Source of the DNA: Streptomyces smaragdinus | GTDB taxonomy: Bacteria > Actinomycetota > Actinomycetes > Streptomycetales > Streptomycetaceae | DNA: 64,000 nucleotides | NCBI RefSeq assembly: GCF_009604385.1 | Contig: NZ_WEGJ01000004.1 | Span: 62,001 to 126,000, forward strand | Direction of reading: 5' to 3' | In this document: positions 42,240-52,223 of the stretch, in pieces | Layout: every line of letters starts with the position of its first letter | How positions within the stretch are numbered: the stretch's first letter is position 1 | Notes under the pieces: model-generated | Database searches by the model: none | Seen by the model: the letters and a program-made list of their open reading frames with translations, nothing else | Told to the model about the DNA's origin: nothing | Made by a program: the position numbers and the translations under genes

Positions 42240-44630
42240 ATGGCACAGGGCTCCGTTCAGGTGACGCATTCCGGCAATTCGCGGTGGCGCCGCCGCACCG
42301 GGGAGTACGGCTCGCTCACCGAGGCGCTCCAGGCCGCCGGGGACGGTGACGTGCTGGCCATCGCGCCGGGCACCTACCGGGAGAACGTGGTCGTGCAGCG
42401 CCGGGTCGTGCTGCGCGGGCCCGCCACGGCGCCGGGTTCGGTACGGATCGCGCCCGCCGACGGCGTGGCGCTCACGGTGCGCGGACCGGCGGTGATCGAG
42501 GGGCTGCAGGTCGAGGGGCAGGACGCGTCCGCGCCGGCGCTGCTGGTGGAGGAGGGGTCGCCGGAGCTGTCGGACGTACGGGTGGTCACGCGCTCCGCGG
42601 CGGGGATCGAGGTCCGCTCCGGCGCCCGCCCGGTGCTCCGCCGCTGCACGGTGGACAACCCGGGCGGGACGGGGCTGAGTTTCAGCGGCGGCGCCGGGGG
42701 GCTGGCCGAGGAGTGCGAGGTGCTGGCGGCCGGGCAGAGCGGGATCGCCGTCCGCGGCGGCGCGCAGCCGAGGCTGGAGCGCTGCCGGGTGCATCACGCG
42801 ACGGGCGCCGGGCTGGCCGTCACCGGGGAGGCGAGCGCCGCCGAGGCCACCGGCTGCGAGCTGTACGAGATCAAGGGCACCGGGGTGCACGTCACGTCCC
42901 GGGCGACGGCCTCCCTCACCGACTGCACGGTGCACCGCACCTCGGCGGACGGCGTCACCCTGGACACCGACGCGGTGCTCACCCTCGACGGCTGCGAGAT
43001 CCACGACATCCCGGAGAACGCCGTCGACCTGCGCTCCCGTTCGCAGCTGACCCTGACCCGCAGCAAGGTCCGCCGCTTCGGCCGCAACGGCCTGTCCGTC
43101 TGGGATCCCGGCACCCGGGTGGTCGCCGAGCAGAGCGAGCTGCACGACAGCACCGGTGACTACCCGGCGGTGTGGGTGAGCGACGGCGCGGAGGTCCGCC
43201 TCGACGCCTGCCGGCTGCACGACGTGCCGGACGCCCTCTTCATCCTCGACCGGGGCTCGCGGGCGGAGGTCACCGGCAGCGACATCGGCCAGGTGCGCAA
43301 CACGGCGGTGTCGGTGAGCGACGGCGGCACGGTGGAGCTGGCCGACTGCCGGATCCGCGACGCCGCGACGGGCGCCTGGTTCCGCGACCACGGCAGCGGC
43401 GGCCGGCTGGACGACTGCACGATGGACGCCGTGCAGACCGGCGTCATCGTCACCAAGGGCGCCGACCCCACGGTCGCCGGCTGCACGGTCACCGGCCCGG
43501 CGGAGGCCGGGGTGTACGTGTCGGCGGAGGGCCGGGGCACGTTCCAGAACACCCGGGTGACCGGCAGCGCCGGCTACGGCTTCCACGTCATCGACGGCTG
43601 CCGTACGACGCTGACCCGCTGCCGTACCGAGCGGTGCGCGCGCGGCGGGTTCGAGTTCGACGGGGCGGTCGGCGGCGACGGTCCGACGGCCACGGACTGC
43701 ACCAGCGACGAGAGCGCGGAGGCCCGCCCCCGGGAGCCGGCCGCGCGGGTGCAGACGGCGCAGGCGCAGGTCCCGGCGCAGCACACGCCCGCGCCGGCCG
43801 CCGCGCCCGTACCAAAGGCCCGTCCGTCGCAGGACGTGCTGAAGGAACTCGACACCCTCGTCGGGCTGGACAGCGTCAAGCGCGAGGTGCGCACCCTCAC
43901 CGACATGATCCAGGTCGGCCGGCGCCGGGAGCAGGCGGGCCTGAAGGCCGCCTCGGTGCGCCGCCATCTGGTCTTCACCGGCTCCCCCGGCACGGGCAAG
44001 ACGACGGTGGCGCGGCTCTACGGCGAGATCCTCGCCGCGCTCGGGGTGCTGGAGCGCGGGCATCTGGTGGAGGTGTCCCGGGTCGATCTGGTCGGCGAGC
44101 ACATCGGCTCCACGGCGATCCGTACCCAGGAGGCGTTCGACAAGGCGCGCGGCGGCGTGCTGTTCATCGACGAGGCGTACGCGCTGGCCCCGGAGGACGG
44201 CGGGCGGGACTTCGGCAAGGAGGCCATCGACACGCTGGTGAAGCTGATGGAGGACCACCGCGAGGCGGTCGTGGTGATCGTCGCCGGCTACACGGCGGAG
44301 ATGGCGCGGTTCCTGTCCACCAACCCGGGGGTGGCGTCGCGGTTCTCGCGCACCATCACGTTCGGCGACTACTCCCCCGAGGAGCTGCTGCGGATCGTGG
44401 AGCAGCAGGCCGCCGAGCACGAGTACACGCTCGGCAAGGGCGCCCGCAAGGCGCTGCTGAAGCATTTCACGGCGCTGCCGAAGGGGCCCGCGTTCGGCAA
44501 CGGGCGCACCGCCCGGCAGACGTTCGAGTCGATGGTCGAACGGCATGCCGGGCGGGTCGCGCAGCTGGCGGAGCCCAGTACGGAGGAGCTCACCCTGCTG
44601 CATCCGGAGGATCTGCCGGCGGTCGGCTGA
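42240..44630 (+). CDS. Right-handed beta-helix / AAA+ (CbxX/CfxQ-like) fusion protein
   Basis: A 796-residue two-part protein. Residues ~20-480 form a right-handed parallel beta-helix of many ~23-residue coils (recurring G-V-x-V/T-x2-G-A-x-x-L-x-D-C), a fold usual in polysaccharide-binding or lyase proteins. After a Pro/Ala linker (500-530), residues ~535-790 are an AAA+ ATPase: Walker A GSPGTGKTT, Walker B VLFIDEAYAL, sensor region VIVAGYT and an Arg-rich C-terminal part (FGNGRTARQTFE). The AAA part resembles SpoVK/CbxX and EccA of type VII secretion. There is no signal peptide. Downstream of the TerD neighbour; it overlaps the convergent membrane protein by 41 bases. Role unknown. Confidence 0.9.
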   Translation: MAQGSVQVTHSGNSRWRRRTGEYGSLTEALQAAGDGDVLAIAPGTYRENVVVQRRVVLRGPATAPGSVRIAPADGVALTVRGPAVIEGLQVEGQDASAPALLVEEGSPELSDVRVVTRSAAGIEVRSGARPVLRRCTVDNPGGTGLSFSGGAGGLAEECEVLAAGQSGIAVRGGAQPRLERCRVHHATGAGLAVTGEASAAEATGCELYEIKGTGVHVTSRATASLTDCTVHRTSADGVTLDTDAVLTLDGCEIHDIPENAVDLRSRSQLTLTRSKVRRFGRNGLSVWDPGTRVVAEQSELHDSTGDYPAVWVSDGAEVRLDACRLHDVPDALFILDRGSRAEVTGSDIGQVRNTAVSVSDGGTVELADCRIRDAATGAWFRDHGSGGRLDDCTMDAVQTGVIVTKGADPTVAGCTVTGPAEAGVYVSAEGRGTFQNTRVTGSAGYGFHVIDGCRTTLTRCRTERCARGGFEFDGAVGGDGPTATDCTSDESAEARPREPAARVQTAQAQVPAQHTPAPAAAPVPKARPSQDVLKELDTLVGLDSVKREVRTLTDMIQVGRRREQAGLKAASVRRHLVFTGSPGTGKTTVARLYGEILAALGVLERGHLVEVSRVDLVGEHIGSTAIRTQEAFDKARGGVLFIDEAYALAPEDGGRDFGKEAIDTLVKLMEDHREAVVVIVAGYTAEMARFLSTNPGVASRFSRTITFGDYSPEELLRIVEQQAAEHEYTLGKGARKALLKHFTALPKGPAFGNGRTARQTFESMVERHAGRVAQLAEPSTEELTLLHPEDLPAVG

Positions 44631-46953
44631 CCGCCGCGCCGCGCTGCACCGGTACGGACGCCAGCCGCCCCAGTAATTCCCGCCGTTCGGCGTCGAACAC
44701 CGGGTCGGCCTGGTAGTCGGAGTGCCCGAGGATCGGCGACGGCAGCGGGCGCTCGGCGGTACGCCCGTAGCACAGGGGGTCCTTGAGCGGCCCCCGGTCC
44801 ACCTCGGAGCCGTGGCCGTCCGGCAGCCCGACGGGGCCGCCGATGGGGTCGGTCTGGCGCCACAGGTTGGTCCAGGTGTCCACGTCGCCGTGCAGGGCGG
44901 CGAGCCGTCCGGGACCGAAGTAGCCGGGGAACCAGCGCCCGTACAGCCGGTGCAGCGGCGACCCGTACGTCAGCAGCGCCACCCGGCCGCGGTCCCCCGG
45001 GGCGAGCTGCCACACCGCGGCGGCGGCCAGGACGCTGCCCTGCGAGTGGCCGGAGACGACCAGGCGTCCGCCGGGGTGGGCCTCGGTCCACTTGGTGATC
45101 CGCCAGGTGAGGTCGGGCACCGCCCGTTCCGCGTAGCAGGGCGGGGCGAAGGGGTGGGCGGCGCGCGGCCAGAAGGTGCCGACGTCCCACAGGATGCCGA
45201 TGCTGCGCCGGGCGGAGGCGTCCTTGTACGCGCGCCGGCCCATCGTGAGCAGCAGGACGAAGCCGGCGCCCATCAGCCAGGAGCCGAGCGCCTGTCCGGT
45301 CTGCGCGAGGGCCGGCAGCGGGCCGGGCCCGCCCCGGGCGGCCGCTCCGGGGACCTCGCCGGTGATCCACGCGCCGGCGACGGCGCCGCCGCCGAGGAGC
45401 AGCACGATCAGCGCGGCGGTGCCCAGCACCGTGGGGCCGAAGTCGGTGAGCTGGGCGCGGGAGACGGCGCCCGCGATGCTGAGCGTGCGGGGCTTGTTGG
45501 GGTGCTCCAGGGGGCTGGGGTCCTCGTCGGCGTACATGCCCGGCACCTCGGTCACGATCTGCTTCCGCAGCCGCCAGGACCGGGCGGCGGCCAGCAGGGC
45601 GAGGGCGAGCACGGTGAGCAGCACCAGCGGTATCACGGTGGCCTGCCAGCTGAGTTCGACGGGCGGTCCGGCAAGGGCGCCCTCGCCGGGGGTGGCGCCG
45701 CGGTCCAGCCAGTCCGCCAGCCGCTGCGCGAGCCCGCCGGAGAACACCCCGGCCACCGCGCACGCGAGCATCGCCACGACGGGACCGGCCAGCCCCTTCA
45801 GCACCGGGGGCGCCTCGCCCCCGGCCGTGCGCTGCAGCCGCCAGGCGGTGACGGCCAGCGCGGCGATGAGCACGCCCTGCGCCGCGGCCAGCACCCCGAA
45901 CAGCCCGGTGCCGGGCAGATGTCCGTCGCCGGTCCACCCCGGGCGGGACCAGGCGGTGTGTACGGCGGTGAGCAGCAGGACGCCCAGCGCGAAGGCCGGC
46001 AGGGTCCGCACCGCCCAGCGGTCGTCGCCCCGGTCGAGCTCCGCCTCGCAGCGGCCCCGGCGGCACACCACGTACACCACGGCCGCCCAGCCGGCGAGCA
46101 GCGGCACCGCGAGCACCCGGCCGAGGGCGGCGAGGGTGCCGCCGGAGTCCGCCGCCGCCGCTGCCGCCCACAGGGCGCTCGCCGGGGTCAGCAGACCGGC
46201 CGCGGTGTGCGCGGCGCGCAGCCGGGCGACGAGGCGGCGCCCGTACCAGAAGCCGGGCAGCGACAGCACCGGGCGCTCGGCGCCGGACGCCGCGCCGTCG
46301 CCGGTGCCCGCGCCGGGCGGCGGGGACGCGGACTCGTACGCGCTCCAGGTGCGGTGCGACAGCCACCACAGCAGCCCGGTGAGCAGCGCCGGCACCGTGG
46401 CGCCGACGACCAGCCGGCGGCCGGGGGCCGCCCACCAGCCGCCGTCCGACATGAAGGCCAGCCACGACTTGTTCGCCGTGCAGTGGGTGTCGCCGGCGCA
46501 CTGCCAGGCGATGAGGTCCATCGTCACCTCGGCGGCGGCGCCCACCAGCAGCACCGTCAGGCTGAGGGCCAGCAGCCGCACCAGCACGTCGTACACGTGC
46601 TGGCCGCGGTGGCCGGCGGGGGCCGAGGGGCGGGCCCAGTGGGCCAGGTTGGCCACCATGAACGGCAGGAGCAGCAGCCACAGCGCGCGGGAGCCGTTGC
46701 CGGAGGTCAGATTGGACCAGCAGTACGCCTCCGGCACCGGCTCCGCGATGGACGATCTTCGTTCGCCCCGCTCGTCGTCGCGCCGGCGGTAGATGCCCGC
46801 CGTACGGTCCCCGGTGACCAGGACGGTGCGCGGATCACCGAGCATCCGCTCCGGTGTGGTCCCGCCGACGCCGTGCACCAGCAGTTCGAGCGCGGGTCCC
46901 GGACGCTTCCTGTCCGGCCGCCCGGTCGTGGTCGTCTTCTCGTCGATCGGCAT
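44590..46953 (-). CDS. Polytopic membrane protein with a cytosolic lipase-like alpha/beta hydrolase domain
   Basis: A 787-residue protein. The N-terminus has ALELLVHGVGGTTPERML (an oxyanion-hole-like strand), then about ten membrane segments (about residues 90-540), then a hydrolase domain with GHSQGSVLAAAAVW (nucleophile Ser near 650), which places catalytic parts on either side of the membrane region in the sequence. The fold suggests a PGAP1-like or lipase-type serine hydrolase. The substrate is unknown. It converges on the beta-helix/AAA gene with a 41-base overlap, unusual and possibly meaning mutually exclusive expression. ATG 46953. Confidence 0.82.
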   Translation of the reverse strand: MPIDEKTTTTGRPDRKRPGPALELLVHGVGGTTPERMLGDPRTVLVTGDRTAGIYRRRDDERGERRSSIAEPVPEAYCWSNLTSGNGSRALWLLLLPFMVANLAHWARPSAPAGHRGQHVYDVLVRLLALSLTVLLVGAAAEVTMDLIAWQCAGDTHCTANKSWLAFMSDGGWWAAPGRRLVVGATVPALLTGLLWWLSHRTWSAYESASPPPGAGTGDGAASGAERPVLSLPGFWYGRRLVARLRAAHTAAGLLTPASALWAAAAAADSGGTLAALGRVLAVPLLAGWAAVVYVVCRRGRCEAELDRGDDRWAVRTLPAFALGVLLLTAVHTAWSRPGWTGDGHLPGTGLFGVLAAAQGVLIAALAVTAWRLQRTAGGEAPPVLKGLAGPVVAMLACAVAGVFSGGLAQRLADWLDRGATPGEGALAGPPVELSWQATVIPLVLLTVLALALLAAARSWRLRKQIVTEVPGMYADEDPSPLEHPNKPRTLSIAGAVSRAQLTDFGPTVLGTAALIVLLLGGGAVAGAWITGEVPGAAARGGPGPLPALAQTGQALGSWLMGAGFVLLLTMGRRAYKDASARRSIGILWDVGTFWPRAAHPFAPPCYAERAVPDLTWRITKWTEAHPGGRLVVSGHSQGSVLAAAAVWQLAPGDRGRVALLTYGSPLHRLYGRWFPGYFGPGRLAALHGDVDTWTNLWRQTDPIGGPVGLPDGHGSEVDRGPLKDPLCYGRTAERPLPSPILGHSDYQADPVFDAERRELLGRLASVPVQRGAAVSRPPADPPDAAG

Positions 46954-47152
46954 ACGCGTCCCCCGTAGTCCAGTCCTCCAGGATTCCGCGCCGGCCCGGC
47001 GGACGCAGCGGCGCGCGCGGGAGACGATTCACAATCGTGACAACCGGTTGTCCGCAGGAACGTTTCCGCACGTCACCGGAGTGCCATTCACCCCACGCGG
47101 TGTCGTACACACGTGGGAAGATGGGCACATACGGGCGAATGGAGCGCGGAGG

Positions 47153-47986
47153 ATGGGACGGGCGCCGTTGAGCGACAACAACCAGAACCTGCTGGCGGAG
47201 CAGCGCCGCGCGATGATCCTCGACGAGGTCAGACGCCGGGGCGGGGTGCGGGTCAACGAGCTCACGCGCAGGCTGAAGGTCTCCGACATGACCGTCCGCC
47301 GGGATCTGGACGCCCTGGCCCGGCAGGGCATGGTCGAGAAGGTGCACGGCGGCGCCGTGCCGGTGGTCGAGGCCAGCACCCATGAGCCCGGCTTCGAGGC
47401 CAAGTCGGCGCTGGAGACCTCCGCCAAGGAGGAGATAGCCCGCGCGGCGGCCCGCCTCGTCGTCCCGGGCGCGGCGATCGCCCTGTCCGGCGGTACGACG
47501 ACCTACGCGCTGGCCCGGCAGCTGCTCGAGGTGCCGGGGCTGACCGTGGTGACGAACTCGGTGCAGGTCGCGGACGTCTTCCACACGGCGCAGGACATGG
47601 GCACCACGGTCGTGCTGACCGGCGGTGTGCGCACGCCGTCGGACGCGCTGGTGGGCCCCGTCGCGGATCAGGCGATCCGTACGCTCCACTTCGACCTGCT
47701 GTTCCTCGGCGTGCACGGCGTGTCCGTCGCGGCCGGTCTGTCGACGCCGAACCTGGCGGAGGCGGAGACGAACCGGCAGCTGATGCGGGCGGCGCGGCAG
47801 GTCGTGGTGGTCGCCGACCACACCAAGTGGGGCACGGTGGGGCTCAGTTCGTTCGCCCCGCTGACGGCGGTGGACGTGTGGGTCACCGACTCCGGCATGG
47901 GTCCCGAGGACCGGACCCGGATCCCGGAGCTGCTGCCCCGGCTGGTGATCGCCGGGGAGACGGAGGCCACCGCGGCGGACGGCTGA
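47153..47986 (+). CDS. DeoR-family transcriptional regulator
   Basis: A 277-residue DeoR/GlpR protein. The HTH is residues ~23-75 (VRVNELTRRLKVSDMTVRRDLDALARQGMVEKVHGGAVP). The C-terminal sugar-phosphate isomerase-like effector domain has ALSGGTTTYALARQL and LGVHGVSVAAGLSTPNLAEAETNR. Ligands are normally sugar phosphates. The true start may be the TTG at 47168 (peptide begins SDNNQNLLAEQRR), because GGAGG touches the ATG at 47153. No sugar operon lies next to it, so its targets are elsewhere. Confidence 0.92.
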   Translation: MGRAPLSDNNQNLLAEQRRAMILDEVRRRGGVRVNELTRRLKVSDMTVRRDLDALARQGMVEKVHGGAVPVVEASTHEPGFEAKSALETSAKEEIARAAARLVVPGAAIALSGGTTTYALARQLLEVPGLTVVTNSVQVADVFHTAQDMGTTVVLTGGVRTPSDALVGPVADQAIRTLHFDLLFLGVHGVSVAAGLSTPNLAEAETNRQLMRAARQVVVVADHTKWGTVGLSSFAPLTAVDVWVTDSGMGPEDRTRIPELLPRLVIAGETEATAADG

Positions 47987-47992
47987 GGCGGG

Positions 47993-49159
47993 CTACCCGG
48001 CGTGGTCCGGCCACTCCCCCGTGGCCAGGAACGCGTCGATGGCCGCCGCGTAGGGCCGGATGTCCAGGCCCTGTCCGGCCAGCCAGTCGTCCGAGTAGTA
48101 CTTGTCCAGATACCGGTCCCCCGGATCGCAGATCAGCGTCACCACGCTGCCCGAGCGGCCCAGGGTGAGCATCTCCGCCACGATCTTCAGCGAGCTCCAC
48201 AGCCCGGTGCCCGTGGACCCCCCGGCCCGGCGGCCGATCGCCCCCTCGAGCGCGCGGACGGCGGCCACACTCGCCGCGTCGGGGACCTTCATCATCCGGT
48301 CGACCGCGTTCGGTACGAAGCTGGGCTCCATCCGCGGCCGGCCGATGCCCTCGATCCGCGACGGGGAGTCGCACGAGACGTCGTTCGAACCGGTCACCCA
48401 GCCGTCGAAGAAGCAGGAGTTCTCCGGGTCGGCGACACACACCCGGGTGTCGTACTGGCTGTAGTGGATGTAGCGCGCGATCGTCGCGGACGTACCGCCG
48501 GTGCCCGCGGTGGCCACGATCCAGGCGGGCTCCGGAAAGCGCTCGAGCCGCAGCTGTTCGAACACCGACTCGGCGATGTTGTTGTTGCCGCGCCAGTCCG
48601 TCGCCCGTTCGGCGTACGTGAACTGGTCCATGTAATGTCCGCCGGACTCCGCGGCGAGACGGGCCGACACCTCGTACACCGTCCGCGGGTCGTCCACCAG
48701 ATGGCACCGGCCGCCGTGGAACTCGATCAGCCGGGTCTTGGCGCTGCTGGTCGTGCGCGGCATCACCGCGATGAAGGGCACCCCGATCAGCTTCGCGAAG
48801 TAGGCCTCCGACACGGCCGTCGAGCCGCTGGACGCCTCGATCACCGGTTTGCCCGGCCGGATCCAGCCGTTGCACAGCCCGTACAGGAAGAGCGAGCGGG
48901 CGAGCCGGTGCTTCAGACTGCCGGTGGGGTGCGTCGACTCGTCCTTCAGATACAGGTCGATGCCCCAGCTCTCGGGGAGGGGGAAGCGCAGCAGATGGGT
49001 GTCGGCGGAGCGGTTGGCGTCCGCCTGGACCTTGCGGACCGACTCCTTGAGCCAGGCCCGGTAGGCCGGGTCGCTGCGGTCCACGTCGATCGTCGGGGCC
49101 GGACAGACCGGGTGGACGGGGCTCGTGACCCGTGCGTCCCCCGTTCGCGTGTGCTGCAC
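47993..49159 (-). CDS. PLP-dependent cysteine synthase-family enzyme (Cds1-like L-cysteine desulfhydrase candidate)
   Basis: A 388-residue fold-type II PLP enzyme. The Schiff-base lysine is in [13 protein letters not shown], the phosphate-binding loop is [10 protein letters not shown] and the substrate loop is [17 protein letters not shown]. The segments [15 protein letters not shown] and [11 protein letters not shown] resemble the mycobacterial Cds1-type L-cysteine desulfhydrases more than CysK/CysM, which are shorter. I infer breakdown of cysteine to sulfide, pyruvate and ammonia, or a variant synthase. GTG 49159 has AAGGAG upstream; a longer frame further 5' is not coding. It is next to the DeoR gene, convergent with a 6-base gap. 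Confidence 0.88.
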   Translation of the reverse strand: MQHTRTGDARVTSPVHPVCPAPTIDVDRSDPAYRAWLKESVRKVQADANRSADTHLLRFPLPESWGIDLYLKDESTHPTGSLKHRLARSLFLYGLCNGWIRPGKPVIEASSGSTAVSEAYFAKLIGVPFIAVMPRTTSSAKTRLIEFHGGRCHLVDDPRTVYEVSARLAAESGGHYMDQFTYAERATDWRGNNNIAESVFEQLRLERFPEPAWIVATAGTGGTSATIARYIHYSQYDTRVCVADPENSCFFDGWVTGSNDVSCDSPSRIEGIGRPRMEPSFVPNAVDRMMKVPDAASVAAVRALEGAIGRRAGGSTGTGLWSSLKIVAEMLTLGRSGSVVTLICDPGDRYLDKYYSDDWLAGQGLDIRPYAAAIDAFLATGEWPDHAG

Positions 49160-49309
49160 ACCGCTCCTTCGGGCTGATGCGTGCGCCCCGGTCGGGGCCG
49201 TCCCGATCATAAACGGGCACTGGTGTGCGGGCCCGCCGGCGGGCAGACTCCGGGGGTACGGGCTCCTGGGGACGTCAGGTGGGGGGCCGGGCTTTCGAGG
49301 AGGGGTGTC

Positions 49310-49621
49310 GTGGCGGAGACCGAGTTCGCCGCGCGCGGGGTGCGGATCGGGCGGTGGCTGCGTTCGATGACGCGTGCCGGGCAGGTACGGATCCGGGACG
49401 GGCGGCTCGAGCTGCTGACCAGTCTGGGCCAGGAGATCGACAGCGCCCCGGTGCAGAACGTACGGGCCGGCCGGCCGTGGTTCCTGCGCCCCGGCCGGGC
49501 CCTCGCGAGTGTCAACGGGACCCACTATCTGCTCACCCTGGGCGGCGGCGGCAGTCCGCACTTCCTGGAGGCGGTACGAACCGCCCGGACCCGCGCGGCG
49601 AAGGCGCGGGACTGGGGCTGA
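49310..49621 (+). CDS. Small protein of unknown function (103 residues)
   Basis: I do not recognise this protein. The GTG start at 49310 has a clear GAGGAGG ribosome site six bases upstream; an open frame to 49181 exists but lacks a site. It is beta-rich and soluble ([40 protein letters not shown]), like a small PH- or SH3-like domain, with a basic C-terminus. It is divergent from the cysteine synthase-like gene. Such small actinobacterial proteins are widespread but unassigned. Confidence 0.7.
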   Translation: MAETEFAARGVRIGRWLRSMTRAGQVRIRDGRLELLTSLGQEIDSAPVQNVRAGRPWFLRPGRALASVNGTHYLLTLGGGGSPHFLEAVRTARTRAAKARDWG

Positions 49622-49640
49622 GCCCCGCCGGCGGCCGCGA

Positions 49641-49671
49641 CGGGCCCGGACGGTGTGACCGTCCGGGCCCG
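49641..49671. terminator. Perfect 14-bp bidirectional terminator hairpin
   Basis: CGGGCCCGGACGGT (49641-49654) pairs fully with ACCGTCCGGGCCCG (49658-49671) around a three-base loop, in the 55-base gap between two convergent genes. Confidence 0.85.
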
Positions 49672-49676
49672 CGGCG

Positions 49677-52223
49677 TCATTCGGCGGCGATCGCCCGCAG
49701 CACGTCCAGCCGCGCCGCCCGCCGGGCCGGGCGCCAGCCGGCCAGCGCACCGGCCAGGACACCGACGAGGGCGACGACCGTGAGCTGTACGGGCGGTACG
49801 GCGAACGCGCTGTCGGTGCCGCCGGCCGTGGCCTCGACCATCGCCCAGCCGAGGAACGCGCCCAGGACCAGCCCGCCGGCCGTGCCGAACGCGGCCACCA
49901 GCACCGACTCCCAGCGCACCATGGCCCGCAGCTGGGCCCGGGTCTGTCCGACGGCGCGGAGCAGGCCGAGCTCCCGGGTGCGTTCGTGCACGGCGAGGGT
50001 GAGGGTGTTGGCGATGCCGAGCAGGGCGATGAGCACCGCGAGGGCCAGCAGCGCGTAGACCAGGGTCAGCATGATGTCGAGGCCGGCCGCGGAGCTGTCC
50101 GCGTACTCCTGGCGGGTCTGCACCTCGGGGTTGCCGTAGCGTGCCGCGACCCGCTCCACCGCCGCCTTCCCGGCGTCCCGGCCGGTGCCGGGGGCGAACG
50201 ACACGGCGATCACCCGGTCCGTGTCACGCAGCCGGTGGGGCTCCCAGGCGGTGCGGGACAGGACGTAGTCGCCGGTGATCCCGTCCTCCTCGTAGACGGC
50301 GGCCACGGTGAACGGCCGGGTCGTGCCGTCGGTGAAGGTGAACCGTGCGGTGGAGCCGACCGCCCAGCCGCGCTTGTCCGCCTCGTCCCGCGAGACGGCG
50401 ACGGCGTCGTCGGCCAGGGTGTCGATGCGGCCGTCGACCGTGCCCAGGTCCAGCACCCGCCCCAGGGCCGCCGGGTCGGCGACGGTGAGCGCCCGGCCGC
50501 TGCCGTCCACCCGTGCGACGCCCTGGCCCAGGCCCAGCGCGGTGTCCACCTCGGGCAGCGCGGCGAGCGCGGGCGCCAGCTTCGGGCTCAGGCCGTTCGG
50601 GCCCGCCCCGAACCCGGAGGCCTGGACCGCCACGTCGCCGGCGAAGGCCCGCGACACGCTCTGGTCCATCGTCGCCTTCAGGGAGGAGGCGAACACGGTG
50701 AACAGGGACACCACCGCGACCCCGATCATCAGCGCGGTGGCCGTGGCGGCCGTCCGCCGGGGGCTGCGCAGGGCGTTGCGCCGGGCGAGCCGCCCGCTGA
50801 TCCGCCGCAGGGGCGCGCCCAGCACCCGTACCGCCCCCGTGACGGCCACCGGGCCCAGCACCACGAACCCGGCGAGGACGGCGACCGCCCCCAGCCCCGT
50901 GAGCGCCGTGGACGGTCCGGCCAGCACCCCGGCGACGGTGACCGCGACACCGGCGAGCGCGACAAGGGCGCCGGCGACGGCCCGTACCCGCGAGGCGGCC
51001 GAGACGTCGACCGCCGTCTCGCGCAGGGCCGCGAGCGGCGCCGTCCGCCCGGCCAGGACCGCCGGGTGCAGCGCGGAGCCGACACAGACGGCCAGGCCCA
51101 CGACCAGCGGCAGCACCAGCGACAGGGCCCTGACGACCAGATCGCCGTCCGGGAACGGGAAGCCGACCGCCGGGAACAGCGCCTGCAGCCCGGCGGCGAT
51201 GCCGATCCCGCCCGCGAGTCCGGCGACGGAGGCCAGGGCGCCGACGGCGACCGCCTCGGCCAGGGTCTGGCCCAGCACCTGGCGCCGGGTGGCGCCCAGC
51301 GCCCGCAGCAGCGCGTTCTCGCGGGTGCGCTGGGCGACGACGATCGCGAACGTGTTGTGGATGGAGAACGTCGCCACCAGCAGCGCGATACCCGCGAACA
51401 CCAGCAGCATCAGGGTGAACACGGACAGGAACGCACCGGAGATCTCGTCCGTGTTCTCCTCGGTGATCTCCTGCCCGGTGACGGCCTCGACGCCCTCGGG
51501 CAGCGCCGGCCGCAGGGTCCGTACGAGCTCGTCCTGCGAGGTGCCGGAGTCGGCCCGGACCCGGATGGAGGCGGCCTGGCCGGGCTCCGGGACCAGATGG
51601 CGGGCGGCGTCGGTCTCGGTCAGCCCGGTGAAGGTGACCTGGCCCATGCCGTCCTCGCCGCCGAACGTGGAGATGCCCACGACGGTGATCCTGACCGGGT
51701 CCGGGGTGCGCAGCACCGTCGTGTCGCCGATCTCGAGCCCGCCGGCCTTCGCGGCGCCGCGGTTGATCACGGCCTCGCCGGACCGGCGGGGCACCCGGCC
51801 CTCGGCGAGCTGGTACGAGTTCAGGTCAGGGTCCGCGATCCAGTTGCCGGCCAGCGTCGGCGGGCCCTGGCCGCCGATCGGTTCGCCGTCGGCGCCGAGC
51901 AGCTGGCCGCGGCCCTCGATGCCGGGCACGGCCGCCGCGACGCCGGGCAGGCCGGCGATCGTCCGGGCGAGCGCGGCGTCGACCGGCTCGCGGGTGCCGA
52001 AGGCGTCGTCCGGGGTGGTGATCGCGTCGGCGCTGCGCACCACCGCGTCGGTGCCCGAGGTGGCGCGGCCGAACATGGAGTCGAAGGCGGACTTCAGGGT
52101 GTCGCCCATCACCAGGGTGCCGGCGAGGAAGGACACCCCGAGGAGCACCACGAGGAACGTACCGAAGTAGCGCCTCTTGTGGGCCCGCAGGGAGGCGGCG
52201 CTCAGCCGCAGGGTGGCGTTCAC
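49677..52223 (-). CDS. FtsX-like ABC transporter permease
   Basis: An 848-residue permease with two FtsX/MacB-type modules, each a large extracytoplasmic domain plus membrane segments, about eight to ten membrane segments in total (first at about 20-40; groups near 280-380, 450-520, 730-830). Residues [22 protein letters not shown] and [22 protein letters not shown] are the coupling helices of the two halves. The GTG start at 52223 overlaps the ATPase stop (GTGA). Together with the ATPase it forms an exporter or mechanotransmission complex; its cargo is not evident. Actinobacterial examples are often linked to antimicrobial-peptide or lipid stress. Confidence 0.94.
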   Translation of the reverse strand: MNATLRLSAASLRAHKRRYFGTFLVVLLGVSFLAGTLVMGDTLKSAFDSMFGRATSGTDAVVRSADAITTPDDAFGTREPVDAALARTIAGLPGVAAAVPGIEGRGQLLGADGEPIGGQGPPTLAGNWIADPDLNSYQLAEGRVPRRSGEAVINRGAAKAGGLEIGDTTVLRTPDPVRITVVGISTFGGEDGMGQVTFTGLTETDAARHLVPEPGQAASIRVRADSGTSQDELVRTLRPALPEGVEAVTGQEITEENTDEISGAFLSVFTLMLLVFAGIALLVATFSIHNTFAIVVAQRTRENALLRALGATRRQVLGQTLAEAVAVGALASVAGLAGGIGIAAGLQALFPAVGFPFPDGDLVVRALSLVLPLVVGLAVCVGSALHPAVLAGRTAPLAALRETAVDVSAASRVRAVAGALVALAGVAVTVAGVLAGPSTALTGLGAVAVLAGFVVLGPVAVTGAVRVLGAPLRRISGRLARRNALRSPRRTAATATALMIGVAVVSLFTVFASSLKATMDQSVSRAFAGDVAVQASGFGAGPNGLSPKLAPALAALPEVDTALGLGQGVARVDGSGRALTVADPAALGRVLDLGTVDGRIDTLADDAVAVSRDEADKRGWAVGSTARFTFTDGTTRPFTVAAVYEEDGITGDYVLSRTAWEPHRLRDTDRVIAVSFAPGTGRDAGKAAVERVAARYGNPEVQTRQEYADSSAAGLDIMLTLVYALLALAVLIALLGIANTLTLAVHERTRELGLLRAVGQTRAQLRAMVRWESVLVAAFGTAGGLVLGAFLGWAMVEATAGGTDSAFAVPPVQLTVVALVGVLAGALAGWRPARRAARLDVLRAIAAE

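Noticed and set aside
49641..49671. The 14-bp perfect hairpin as a recombination site.
   Set aside because: It lies exactly between two convergent genes with no integrase; a bidirectional terminator explains it.
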